Source of the DNA: Epiperipatus broadwayi
Taxonomy: Eukaryota > Onychophora > Udeonychophora > Euonychophora > Peripatidae
Assembly: GCA_028023455.1 (NCBI GenBank)
Contig: JAQFVV010012424.1
Span: 471,001 to 535,000, forward strand
Length of the DNA stretch: 64,000 nt
Direction: 5' to 3'
A program made the position numbers and the translations under genes. Positions within the stretch are counted from its first letter, which is position 1; each line of letters begins with the position of its first letter. Shown here piece by piece: positions 47,876-60,350 of this stretch. The notes below the pieces were generated by a model that was given only the letters and a program-made list of their open reading frames with translations, did no database searches and had not been told where the DNA came from.

Positions 47876-50800
47876 AGAGAAAACAGTAAATTTAAAACAA
47901 TTACATGAAGAAAAAATACAGTTTGATACATTACTTGGTGCTGCAGTTAGGCTCAATATGATTCATTTTTAGCTACTTATAGTATTTGTTTTATAATTTT
48001 GTTTTCATTTGATGGCTAAAACTAGATTAAAATGTTTTAAATTGCTAGTAATTTTAAAGTTCTAGGACATCAAATATTGCAACTTTATGGGAAGAAATCG
48101 TGTAGAGTTTCAGTTTTTAGTTTGTTAGTAGAATTTTGACTTCGTAAATTATTTTAAATTAATATATATTGGTTGCATCTTATTAAACTCAGAATTACCT
48201 CATTTTTTCATTCAAAATGAGTGGCTGGGGTGTACTTTTCTTGCCGACCATTTATTTTGTTTCCTGTGAGATTTAGCAATTATAAAATAAATTTAACACT
48301 GATTTTTTTTTATTCACAGAATAATTCTGAGTTATTGATAGATAAGATGCAGAATTATTATAGTTTTAATTGTAACTACTGACTAACATTTATATCTAAA
48401 AAAAAACTGATTTAGTTTTTACAGCAGCTGCAGTCATGCAAGTTTTATTTTATCCAAGACAAAGTCACACACTCATATGTATAATCGTAAATTGGTGCCG
48501 ATTTAGTATGTGAATCCATTCAAAAGATAATACGGCTTCCAAAATGATTTGATCTGCTGTGTATTAAAATTAACTGAACTGTAAAAAAGTTAGCTATGCG
48601 TATGAAAATGTCTAATAATTCAAATTATGCAAATTGCTAAAATAACTTTGATATGCTAATTTGCAAGAAGACAATAAATTGACAAAACCAAATTTGTCTT
48701 TTAATTTGTATCTTATTGTTTCATTTTCTATTAATGGCTGTTTAATCCTTAAAAGAAGTGAATAATATGCCTGCCCCATTATCAATTTCCATCTTTGTGA
48801 CAGGTAAATACCATTTAGTCATTCGTTTATACAAATCTTTGATAAATGAGCTGTCAATCCATAATTATGACACTTCTATTTCTTAAATTTGCACATTATT
48901 TTTATGTGTCCTGTCTTTTTGCAGCAAAATAAACATGGGGAGAGACTATAATCTGGCAGCCATACAATTATAAATAACTTAAATTGACACACTAAGTTTT
49001 AATAAATAAATTCCTGAGTTTATTTACTCTGAATAATATATATTAGTAAATAGGATGATGGAACAGTTCATATCTCTGTAAATAGATAGCTAGTTGAGGT
49101 GATCGTTCACTAGCAATTATTATAAGCACTTTTTTTCTCACACATCTCTGAGTCAGTATAATTAGATTTGGTTGGAGTTCTACTGTTATAACTGGTCTGC
49201 AACTATACAATCAGTCTATTTTTCACTTTTTTTTTCTTTCTTCGTACTACTACTGCTTTCTCCATTAGAAGTTCTAACTTGGTTTATTTGCATATTATGG
49301 AAGTAATATAATTTTCTACTTCTTATTCCTTTTCCTATGTATTGATTGATGTATTGTTTAAGAAAGGTGTAAATGGTATATGTTATTTGCATATTGTTAG
49401 ACTTTACTATATTGAAAATTAGAATGTTCTTTGCAGTTGGTCTAATTTTCTTTTCTGAATATAATTATTTCTAGAGTGATGCAACATTGCCTAAACTTTC
49501 AGCATATTGTATATATTTAAACACCCTTCTAATTACATTAAGTTCAGTATAGACAATATACTTGTATTTAAATATATATATAACTTTATTAATAAATATA
49601 TACATAAGTAGTCAGTATACAAAACAGCAATAACAACTGCTGTCCTATTTAGTATTTTCTGTCATCTGCACATTTATTTATATATATATTGTGGGCTTGA
49701 CCTTAAATTCTAGCACATATTCTAAAATAGTTTCATATGAAATTCCTATAATTTAATGTAAACTCATTTAGCAATATTTGTCTAAGTTTTCTATCTTGCA
49801 TGCCTCATAACAAATCTTTTCCTTCATTAATTCTCAGTAATATAACATTCCTCTGTATGTTTTGATTTGATGACTGCATTTTATTTTGGAAGTAAAGTCA
49901 TGCTATGTATTTTGAAATTGTTAGACTTGAAATATGAATCTAACTTTTGCAGCAACTCCTATTATGGATTATCTTCAGATGTTTTTGGGTTACAGAAACA
50001 ATTTTCTTGTTGCAGTATATCCTTTCCTAGCTTCCACAGTAGGGTAGAAACTTAATTTATTGTCGGTAATATTATTAATTATGTACATTTCAACATGAGT
50101 AAATTGTTTATTTTGAAAAGTGCTATTGTACTACTCTGCCTTACTATATTGTATGTACGTTAGGATCTTCAGACTGCACCAATTAATGTGTACAGAACCA
50201 GTTTTAACCTAAGGCAGTTGTACAATTATTATTTATTTTTGGAATAATGCACAAATACGGTTTAAAACTTAATGAGTTTATTATTCAGAATATATAATAT
50301 TACATGATCACCATTTATATTATATTAGCAATCTTTTAGTATTTTTAACTAGTGGCTTGTTGGTTGAATTCTATAAATTAAATCCATCTTAATTATGCAT
50401 TCACAGTTCTTTATGATATTGAACTATAATGTTGCATTTTTTATACAGTATTTTATTCTGGTAACTCTTCATTAACTTTTCAGTACAATGATCTCTTCAG
50501 GATATTTCACCATTCCTGGACTGCAGGTTTTATAAGTACTATATTGCACACATTATTCTTAGCACTGAATTGCTCTCTGGGTATATGGGTATATTCTTAA
50601 TGTTCCGCTAACATTTTTTGATCATCCACCAATTTGCATTAAGTTTTATTATTGTCTTCTTGTCAATTGCTTTAAAAATTTGCATAATTTTACTTATTAG
50701 GCATTTTCATTATTTCTACAGTGAATACTAATATTTTTATATTGACTAATTATGGACACACATATATAACTTTATACGATCCAGTCAGTACACAATACCA

Positions 50801-52559
50801 TCATAGTTTCTAAAACACAACAAGCATCTTACAGATATCAGAATGGATTACCATTTCAATTAGCATTAACTTGTAGTGTGATAAGAAACCAAATGAGAAA
50901 GATTAAATGTATTTAATACTGAAATTTAATATATTAATGTAAACAATAAGTTTGAGTCATTAAATAAATACAGCTATATGTATATATATTTCATTGATTT
51001 AATGTCTAACAAGAATTTTAATAAAGGCCATGTGACTTATAACATTTCATATACTATCTTTCAATATTCAGAATAAAATGGAAAAATTTTCATAAAATGT
51101 TTTTTTAGATTTGACTTTTCTAAACCATAGTTGAGCTTTCATGATATTACATATAATTTTATTATACAATTTGATCCCTTAAGTATTCAGAACTTCAGCT
51201 TATCTTGTAAATCCCAATACAATTTATTTGGCTTTATTTACATTGATTAGTTACATTTGAAAAAATGAAACTGTGCTTTTTGTTGCTGCTTTTTTTTAAC
51301 CAAATGAGTCTCATTTACTTTATTTTTCTACCAAACCCTAAAACTGAAGTGTAAAACTAACAGGATGGCATTTTCAATACATCTCCCCAAGAGTTGAGTA
51401 CTGAAAAATGAAACAAGACTCTCAGATTAGGTATTCGACACAATCTTGAGATTTTTATATTTCTACTTTTTATTTTACCTTTCATTTATATATTATGTAG
51501 AAACTCTAGTATTTTTAGACAATAATTTGATGTCTATTTTCAAATAAATAATTTATCTTGAGAAAATTAAATAGAATAAACTTTCAGTCTAATTTGAATT
51601 TTTTTAAATTAAACAATTCATTTTATTATGACTTGTAAATGTGTATTTCTATCAAGCAAGACAGGAAATGAATTCATATGTTTATTTCTTAAATATTATT
51701 TAAAATTGACAGGGTTTAAATAAATTATTTAGCAAGTTCATATGTTCTTTAAACACAATCATTAAACAAAAGTTTTTAACATTAAAATTTATATCCTCTC
51801 TCAGAGATAGAAATAAACATAATATTTAAAATAAAGAAATTAAGATGGACATTATAAAGAATGTGCTTTAAGTTGATTAGTCAATTGAATGAAAAATAAA
51901 AAACTTTAAGGAAATTAGTGTGTGCCTCATTTTTTAATCAAAACTCTAAATATATGTTGATTATAGCAAATTAATTAATATGTACTATTGATGTAGGTAA
52001 TCAGTTATAAAGTAAGACCAATTATTATTTCATTGGGAATTATTTTATTGTATCAGCATATTTTAATCAGTTATTTTATTGTTGCTGTAATGCACCATTA
52101 TTATTTTTTTAATGAATAAATAATTATTTTTGACTATAGATTTATACTCTTAAAATAATATCAGCTTTGCAAACAAAGAAAAAGACAAATTATCAAATAA
52201 AAGATTTGATTTTATATGTTTAAAAAAACTTTGTTAATGAAAGTTTTCATTAAAATGAATTTTTGTAAAGAACACCTCAAACAATACAAATTTATTTGCT
52301 AAACTATTAAAATTTCTAAGTAATTTTAATTTATCTACTTTAAAATGCACCACTGAAAGTAGACATACACTGTAAACTATGATATTTGTTATTGTTGATG
52401 AATTGTACAAAAAATTACAAGTGTACACCCAAATCAGACAATAATCAATGTATACAAAAATTTAAAAAACTTATAAATCAACAAGTGATGTACTAAAGGA
52501 ATATATTGCACAAAAACCTCTATCACATATTTTTACACACTTGGTCAAAACAACATAAC
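47876..52559. other. About 4.7 kb of AT-rich intergenic DNA, partly decayed repeats
   Basis: No gene is supported. Segments near 49.2-50.1 and 50.4-50.7 kb are pyrimidine-rich on the plus strand in the same way as known minus-strand element remains elsewhere in the window, but no family motif could be read. TA microsatellites occur near 49.57 and 49.68 kb. Confidence 0.35.
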
Positions 52560-53460
52560 AGATGGGCACTAGGTGAACCTCCTACATCCTGAGTCCCCTC
52601 CATTCTAGTAATTGACAACATGATTGAGACTGGAGATAAGATGCTAACTTCAATCTATATACACTTCAAAGATAAATTACAAAAAAAAAGATTCAAACCA
52701 TCATATAATTGCTTTGGGACAGCAGATGAATGAGCATTATTTAAAACATAAAATTTTATAAAAGGTTAGGAAAACATGCCTGTCTCTTCCCATCCAGGTA
52801 TACCAAAGATTGTATTTCAATACCTAAGCCAATTCACCTCAAAATATCTTGCAGACATGGCAAATTTCCTATCAAAGGAAATTTATAAAATTCATGACAT
52901 TTCCAATAGCAATTGTCCCGTTCGCAAAGAACAATATATCATCCACAATGCAAAATATAAGATCAATATCCATGGGTTTATTAGAGTTAAAATTGCTTGA
53001 AAAAATATTAAAAAACAAGATGAAGCCACATCTATTACCACTGCTGCCACAGTCACAATTCACTATAAAAGAGTTACCAATAACACAAGCAACATTATTA
53101 TTCAAAATATATATTGACACTGTGGTAATAAAGAAATAGAGCCCACTGGTAGTACATATTGTCATTAAAACAGCATTTAGTTCTGTCCCAATTGATATAC
53201 TAACTTTAGAAAACACTAACATATCTATTTTATATCTGCTTATAAATTTACTGATGAACAGGGAAATACTTATTGTTTTAAATGGAAAAATGTCTCCCTT
53301 ATTTAACCCTAGTCAATCAATACCTCAAGGATCACCACTTAGCACTTTATTATTTACAACTTACATAAACCAATTTATCTGCAACATAGAAAAACATTTT
53401 TTAGGCATCTATATTTCCACATTGGGTCATAGTATAATCTGTACAGCATAATTTTTCTTC
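52560..53460 (+). pseudogene. LINE reverse-transcriptase remnant
   Basis: The plus strand carries a decayed non-LTR reverse transcriptase. At about 53160-53200 IKTAFSSVPIDIL matches the A block (D-x-x-x-A-F-D-x-V type; first catalytic Asp lost). At 53254-53451 a frame contains LNGKMSPLF and IPQGSPLSTLLFTTYINQFI, the highly conserved B block. It ends just after GIYISTLGHSII, where the Y/F-A-D-D box should be and is lost. Earlier stretches (52776-53000) belong to the same element in broken frames. It is fragmentary and inactive. The clade is not resolved. Confidence 0.75.
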
Positions 53461-55533
53461 TTCAAAATAAATTCAACAATAAAATTTCCCATAAACTTTT
53501 CATCTCTCAATCTGCATACACATATATACAGATAAAATATATATACAACACATTTCATGGATTACCAAACGCATATTTAAATTTTTATTTCTACTGAGCA
53601 ATATGACTATCAACAGAACACCTAACATCATCTCTGCCATAAGGTTACCTATCACTTTAAGGTAACTCTCATCAACATGCTTATCATTGCAAAAATAATA
53701 TACTACTTACCTGTCAATCTTTACAAAATAATTCATTTCAAATATTTATTCACTGTGCATAGAGCTAGTTGTAAGTTCACTCAGAAAATTACAGTTCTAT
53801 AGTACTTAAAATGAATTGGGATTACATTTCATTTATGAATACAGGATTTAAAAAATTATTAATTTTTTGTCAGTTGTGATAAGATTGTATCCACATTTGT
53901 AGTGATATTTAAGGTAACACTAAGAGATAAGTATCCTTTATACACAAAATATCTTCAAACAATTATAACACCAATTATCTTAATTACAAATATTAAGATA
54001 ATATTTCTGTGAGAGTAATGAAATATTGGAAAATACATGCTCTTTTATATCCAAATATAAATGAATTTGCTGATTTTCCTGTGCTTGGCATTAATAATAG
54101 GCAACTAATAAAAGATTTTAATATTGGACTCTGAAACCAAGATATAAGTGAAATCTTGTTAGCATAGAAACTATATGTCAATTTTGTCTCGAGGATAAAG
54201 ATCAAAAACAGCTTTTTTTAAAATGTAGCCTACAAAATGCATGTTCATACATCACAAAAATATTTAAAAATATAATAGTACAATTCAATTTGCAGAAATA
54301 ATAATTATCACTTTCTTTATGCACGGAGTTGCACAAGATGCTTATTTTTTTTACAACAGTAATGCCAGGAGATCCCTGAACTTTTAAAAATAAACATGAC
54401 AAAAAATTACTCCTCCAGATATATATTCAGCTACATGATTAGTAATTCATCAATCCTCTAATCTATAGTGAGATATTATAACTATAATTTTTCAATTTTT
54501 TTTTTTTACATATTCATTGCAATAGATTAATATATACTGTTTTTTTTTTAATTCTAACAAATTGGCAAATATAGCCAATTCTTTGTATTTTTTTTTATAT
54601 TCCTATTGCAATATATAGTTTTATCAGTTAGTTTAGTTCCTTTTAAAACCAAACTATTAAGTATTTGAGATATTTATAATTACTGACTTCTACATTGATT
54701 GCTAAATAATAAACTAAATGAGAATTGGGAAGTCTTGTTCAGTACTTGAATTTTAAATGCTTTATCTAAAACAGACCTGTTAAACTCAGTAAGAAGGTAT
54801 ATTTAGAGAATTTTTAAAATAGTAGTAGTAATGAATAGTTGTTTTTTTTATCAGCTAAATTCCTGGATGTTTCATCTTTTATTCCCCATAATAGCTAACT
54901 TAGCAACATTTCATTGATAAAATTTTTAAATGTGCAATTCTTCACTAATGTTCATAGAACCAAGTCATATTCACATATGTTTTCACTTTGCAACTGTATT
55001 CTTCCTCAAAAATGAAGGAACACCATAAATTTCAATGTTATGGATTTAAAGTATGCATTTAGTTTTATCAGTAATTCTTATAGAATATATTGACATCCAT
55101 AAAAACATTGCTACTTATAGTTTATTGTCTATAATCCCATTCATAAGCATATATTTTTTAATGTGATTCATATATGTCTGCCATTGTCCCAAATTTTGAA
55201 ATACAACAGTATTGTCACATTTTGCATTTTAGGTTCAATGCACAACTCTGGTAATATCTCACTAATCCTTCTACATTTTACAGATAAAACAGCTGATCCA
55301 TGTCAAATAGTATTGTCAGATGTCACAAGTTTAACTGTCAAACTGCACCAGGTAACATATTCAGGGTCATGCAGTCAGAAAATGAAATACAAAGTTTAAT
55401 AACACTAGGAGTTTATTTACTCTAAATACTAATGGTATTAATTAGATAGTTCAATTTTCTAGTTTTCCAATTAAATTTAAGGTCACTAAGATCTGAAGTT
55501 TCATTATCTCTTTAGAGATTGAATTTATATATA
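53461..55533. other. AT-rich intergenic DNA
   Basis: No gene or repeat family recognised; may include the 3' remains of the LINE. Confidence 0.4.
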
Positions 55534-55696
55534 AGTGTTATTGTTAGTCTGTGTCAAGTATGAGAAGTAATGGAAAGATAGTACAAATAGATTTACGATT
55601 AAAGCTCTTCTTTATTTATATTCAGAACAACTTCACACTACTTTTGTTCTTTCTTTCCATTATTTCTCATACTTGACATTGACTAACAATAACACT
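55534..55696. mobile_element. Long hairpin, probable small MITE
   Basis: Arms 55534-55590 and 55638-55696 are near-complementary over about 57 bases: agtgttattgttagtc, gtcaagtatgagaa and taatggaaaga are shared exactly, with a few mismatches between. The loop is 47 bases. The size and symmetry fit a tiny MITE; a hairpin RNA precursor is an alternative. Confidence 0.75.
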
Positions 55697-56364
55697 GTTC
55701 TTCTGCAGACTCTTTTATGACATTGGCTAATTTGCATAAAGTAACTTTCATTGACATGTAAATTAGCCTGGTGCTATTTTTAGTAAGTTTTATTTTTGCA
55801 TAATTAGTTAGGTGTTTTGTTTCTGGAGTAGATGAGCATATTCTTATTAAAAGCTTCCAGGCATACTTTTATTTATCTTCAATACATACAGTAAAATATA
55901 ACTGCATCTGTGTTCAAAACACAGATAAAAACAATAATTGAATTGTTTATTGCTCAGCAGTTCCTAAGAAATTTGAGCACCAGAAGTGATGGAGCAGATT
56001 TTGGGTTCCAGAGTTCACAACCACTGCATTAAACTACATAGAGCAATTTTATACATTAAAAGCATCCAGTATTCAATTAAGTAATTGTAACAAAGCAGCA
56101 GAATAAAAAAAATCATGATGTCTGAAAAAAAATGTAGTGGTTATATGATTTTTGTCATCAGCAATTTGGGGGGAGGGATCAGACTTTAAAAATATTTCAT
56201 GTCCATTTAAAAGCACCATGTTGTTAGTCAAATAAAAATATAATTTCATATAATTGTTTCATAAAAAAATTTAAAGCAGTAAATACCATGCAAATATTTG
56301 ATGACAATAGTTATATGTAATGCATTACTAATCAGACTATTTGCAGTGATTATAATAAAAGACA
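55697..56364. other. AT-rich intergenic DNA
   Basis: Nothing recognised. Confidence 0.4.
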
Positions 56365-56660
56365 AACCATATAGCAGTGCAAGCCATAGTAATCAATGAA
56401 TGCTTTAAGGTTTGTGGATAAAATCCCTATATAGTGCCTACCCATTCAAGATTTCCAGATTAGTTTTCAGGCTTGCAGATTGAGGAGCCTAATGCAATTC
56501 TTCAGCAGCCATCTTTTATCTGTTTAGTTAACTATAAAATTTGATCCCAGAATTAAAACTCCATAACATTTCCAATCCAAGCTAATTATTTTGTATAGAC
56601 ATATGGATCTGAACCTGTTCAATATTAGTACATTTTTGTCTTGGGCTTGTAGCTTTATAA
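56365..56660 (-). repeat. Dispersed repeat C, copy 6 (diverged, partial)
   Basis: Reverse orientation with cagtgcaagccatagtaatc, aatccctatatagtgcctac, cattcaagatttccagatta, cagccatcttttatctg and atatggatctgaacctgttc. It lacks the terminal block. Most similar in wording to copy 4. Confidence 0.7.
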
Positions 56661-58929
56661 ACTAAATAAGTAAAAAAAATGTCTGCTGAAGGAGTGATTA
56701 AGAAAAGAGATCATTATAGAGCAAGAAGCATGGAAAGTAAATTTTAATAAAGTGATTTTATTAATTAATAAGAATGGATTCCACTGAAATGCTAGGGGAA
56801 AAGAATCATGTGGGTTCGTTAAACCAGTTCAGTGTACAGCTGTTTCGTGACCTGCCTACCACTATGACCTTTATCTATGAAGATTTTAGCCATCTATTTC
56901 AAGCAAGTGAAGTGATAATGGAGCTCCAAACAACAAGAACTTTTGTGCCCTCTATTTTACAATCACCTACCTAACACCTCTAGGATGGATTATCATATGC
57001 GTAAATGTTATGGAATCTTTTATCCTCTTTCAGACCGACAACTCTCGCTAAGACAATCACCATTGTAATACTGTAAGCTTACAGATCCTCCGCATTAAAC
57101 ACATGAACGTTTGCCCTCAAAGGAGGTAACTATGACTTTCTATATATTGAATGAACATATAATAGTTTAATACTAAATTAAGAAATGTGAACTTTGTCCC
57201 AACTTAAAGAAAATAATTATAGAAAATAGATTAATTATTTAGTCTGACACATAGTTGCATTCTTTCGTGAATGTGTATACTGATATTATATATATGTATC
57301 AGAATGAATGATTCGTATGTTTGAGATATTAGTATATACATGTAATAATAAATATTAGAATTTTAAGCTATAACTCGTGTATTTATTTGAATTACAAGAT
57401 TCTTATAACTTCTTGGTTATTATTTATAAAAGCTTACTGATATCCATGGCTGTATATCTCCAAAAGAAAAAAAAAAAAAAGATTCTTAGGGCGGACAGGA
57501 AAATTATAAAAGTGTCATTTCTTTCTAAGATAATCTAAGCTCCATTCTCCCGATAGACATTGTCTCCCAGACCTTGAGACTGAGCTAGTCTGGCTAAGGC
57601 ACCCGATAAGGTCCACTGGAACTTTTTTTTTGTTTTCAATGGGTATAATTCTTATTAATTGATAAAATTGGCACTTGAGGTCAGACACATCCGATGCTCA
57701 TCAATATACCTACTCGAAGCACAGGATAGACCGTTAAAGTATGTATGTATAACTATTATGTCTCTCTCTAAGCTTACTTTTAATTTGCATTAAAACAAAT
57801 CTACCTCCTCTACTTCAGAGCCATCTATTGCAAGTACAAAAAAAAAAAAACAAAGAAATGTATATGTTGCTTTGCTTGGTATACACCATTCTTACCAAAT
57901 AATGAAAAATGCCTAAAATTAATATAAAGCTCAATTTATTTAAATATATCATTATTGGCTTGTAGTTGATTTGTATAACTGTATGAACAATTTGGATTCA
58001 GTTCAAAATCCTAAAGTGTTTTTTAATTGTAGGTTATTAGTTTGGATAATATTAAAATATAATGATTGTATCTAGATCCATGAATAAAGAATTTGTTCTT
58101 TATTGAAGATTAGGAATTTGATATAACATTATAAATTAATATTTAATGATAACAGATTCACTCAGGATCAATTCACTCTTCCTATTGCAAATATAATATT
58201 ATAAACTAGTGTTCAATGATAATAAATGATTCTGGAATGAATTATAGTCTTATTGCAAATATAATACAGTGTATAATGTATATTAGAATGCTTTCTATAT
58301 GCAAAAATGTTAATTGTATGAAATAAGAAAGTTTTCACAAATTCAGGAAGTACTGTATATAAAATTTATAATAATTAGTTTTTAAAAAATAGTGGATTCA
58401 AAATGTGTTTATAAAAGGAAGTTACAATAATATTTAAAAAACATCCTGGATATTGTTGTATCTAACCCTCTATGAAAATTGTGGTTATCTATAAATACTA
58501 ATGCTTAAGAATATTTCATGGTTTATTATTCATAAATACGTGCTGTTCTTGGTTTAGTGGTTACTGTCTTCAGATTCTGGGTTGCACAAGAGTGAATGTA
58601 AAGAACTTTAGCTGGCCTGGATCTGTTCTTTGTCAGGTGCTATGCACACTTCTGTATTATTCCATCTATATGATCTTCATCCACAGTGTGACTGAGTTGC
58701 TTGATTTGTATGATGGTCTTGCAGAAATGCATTTATACATTACTCCATACTGTATTGAACATCATGTACAACAGCATTACGGCTTCTCACTGGTGCATAT
58801 TGTAACAATTTTATGCATTATTTCTTGCTCATTGCTTTTTTTTTGCAAGCTTGGATTTAGGAGACATGCAGACCTTTAGGAAAGCAGTCTCTTACTCTAC
58901 TTCTTTTATTTACATTAATAATTACATAC
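56661..58929. other. Intergenic DNA with two more complex segments
   Basis: A 66-codon plus frame at 56774-56974 (MDSTEMLGEKNHVGSLNQF) and the following 150 bp are less AT-rich but unrecognised. The 57.48-57.74 kb segment is G+C-richer and contains gactgagctagtctggcta. At 58549-58590 a tRNA-like ggtttagtggttactgtctt followed by a weak B box may be an old SINE head. The hydrophobic frame at 58592-58879 is not convincing. Confidence 0.3.
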
Positions 58930-60350
58930 CTCTCACAACTAATGGTTTTGCCTCTGGCTAAACCCTTTGACATCCTTTACTTTTTATTTATTAGCAAAAA
59001 TACCTTCCTCTTCCTTAGCTTAATCTAATTCTGTAGGTTTCTTCATCCTAGTTAGATAAGAGGGTTATGTCACAATTTTTAAGGTACTTGAGTCATCATC
59101 ACACTCTTTAGCTCATTGTTTTTAAACTGTAACTCATTTATTTTGACTATCATTATCTATAATGTGTGGTAGTTGAATTTCCTAATTTTCTGCATATATA
59201 TGTTCCTGATTGGTTTGTCCATATAAGTTACTGTGTTAGTCTATAATTGGACTTGGTGCCTATGGTTAAAAATGAAATTTTGATTTTACTAACTCACTAA
59301 GTGCAATTACTTGTGCTAGTATTCATTTATTTACATGGTACATTTTGTCATCTATTTTATATCTTGGTATCTGTATCCTGTAGTGGTTCTACATTTTCTT
59401 TACAAACATTAATTCACTGACTTTTTCCATTGACATCAATGGCATTACAAGTTCAATAATAAAACAGTACTCTAGTCAACTTTGTTTGCCACTTATTTCT
59501 TTTTGCTTTTTATCCATGCCTTCTTCACTTCTTTTATATATTTTTTGAGATAACCTATTATATACTGGATGAGATGATGGGGCATTACATGCTCTATTCT
59601 ATTTTTTCACAAAATCTTTTTAATTGATTCAAGGTGAATAATATTCCATTGTCTGAGCCAATCATTTCTTGTATGCTAAACATAGAAAATGCATGTTGCA
59701 AATGCATTATTGATGATGCTGAGTCTGCCTTATTTTATACATATACCACTAAACCATTCGGTATAAGTATGACTATAACTGAAATTTTTTTCAAAAGTTT
59801 GCATAACCTATGTATATTCTTTGCCATAGTCTTGATGTTTGTGGCATGAATATTCCCTAGTTTTAAAAGATAATTTAATTTTAACCTGCATTTATGACAT
59901 TGCTGTATACACTTTTTTAATCTTTATCTCTGACTCCTTCACATATAATGGGATAAACATTTTAAATAATTGAGTTATTTTGACCTGCCCACCAGTGAAA
60001 TCCTCACACTAGATTTCCTTGCATTAATAATTCTTTGTCATATTGCCAAACACACAGCAGATCATCTGCATCTTATTCATTAATTCATTTCTTTAAAACC
60101 ATATATTTTTCATAGGTTTATATTTGTTCTGAAACTATTTGCATACTCATTGTGTAAATATACCATATTAATAGCTATATCCTTTCTATCTATTGGTTCT
60201 GACACATCTGGCAATATTATTTTTATTAGACATTCATTAGACAAGAGATTATCTAATAATCTTGGAGATCATATATCTTCTCTGCAGCTCTTTGGTCATA
60301 TTTATGATTACATCTCTCCACAAGGTGTATAGAAACCAGTCCTTATTGTG
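58930..60350 (-). pseudogene. Decayed Ty3/gypsy pol, integrase region
   Basis: On the minus strand, pieces of an integrase appear in order. TEWFSG, like the strand after the first catalytic Asp, lies near 59.75 kb. GSDNGILFTLNQLKRFCEK (SDNG box with the second catalytic Asp at 59651-59653) follows. Next come HVMPHH (the PYHP region) and IKEVKKAWIKSKKE (the helix that normally bears the catalytic Glu and basic residues). Near 59.43 kb VSELMFVKK matches the SPAELLFGR-type motif of gypsy integrase C-termini. Many stops and frame changes show long decay. No LTR or reverse transcriptase could be attached to it. The plus-strand frames at 59634 and 60150 are its antisense. Confidence 0.65.

Noticed and set aside
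58592-58879. 95-codon plus-strand frame with membrane-like C-terminus
   Set aside because: No recognisable domain, no flanking splice signals, lies beside a tRNA-like SINE head; composition fits chance.
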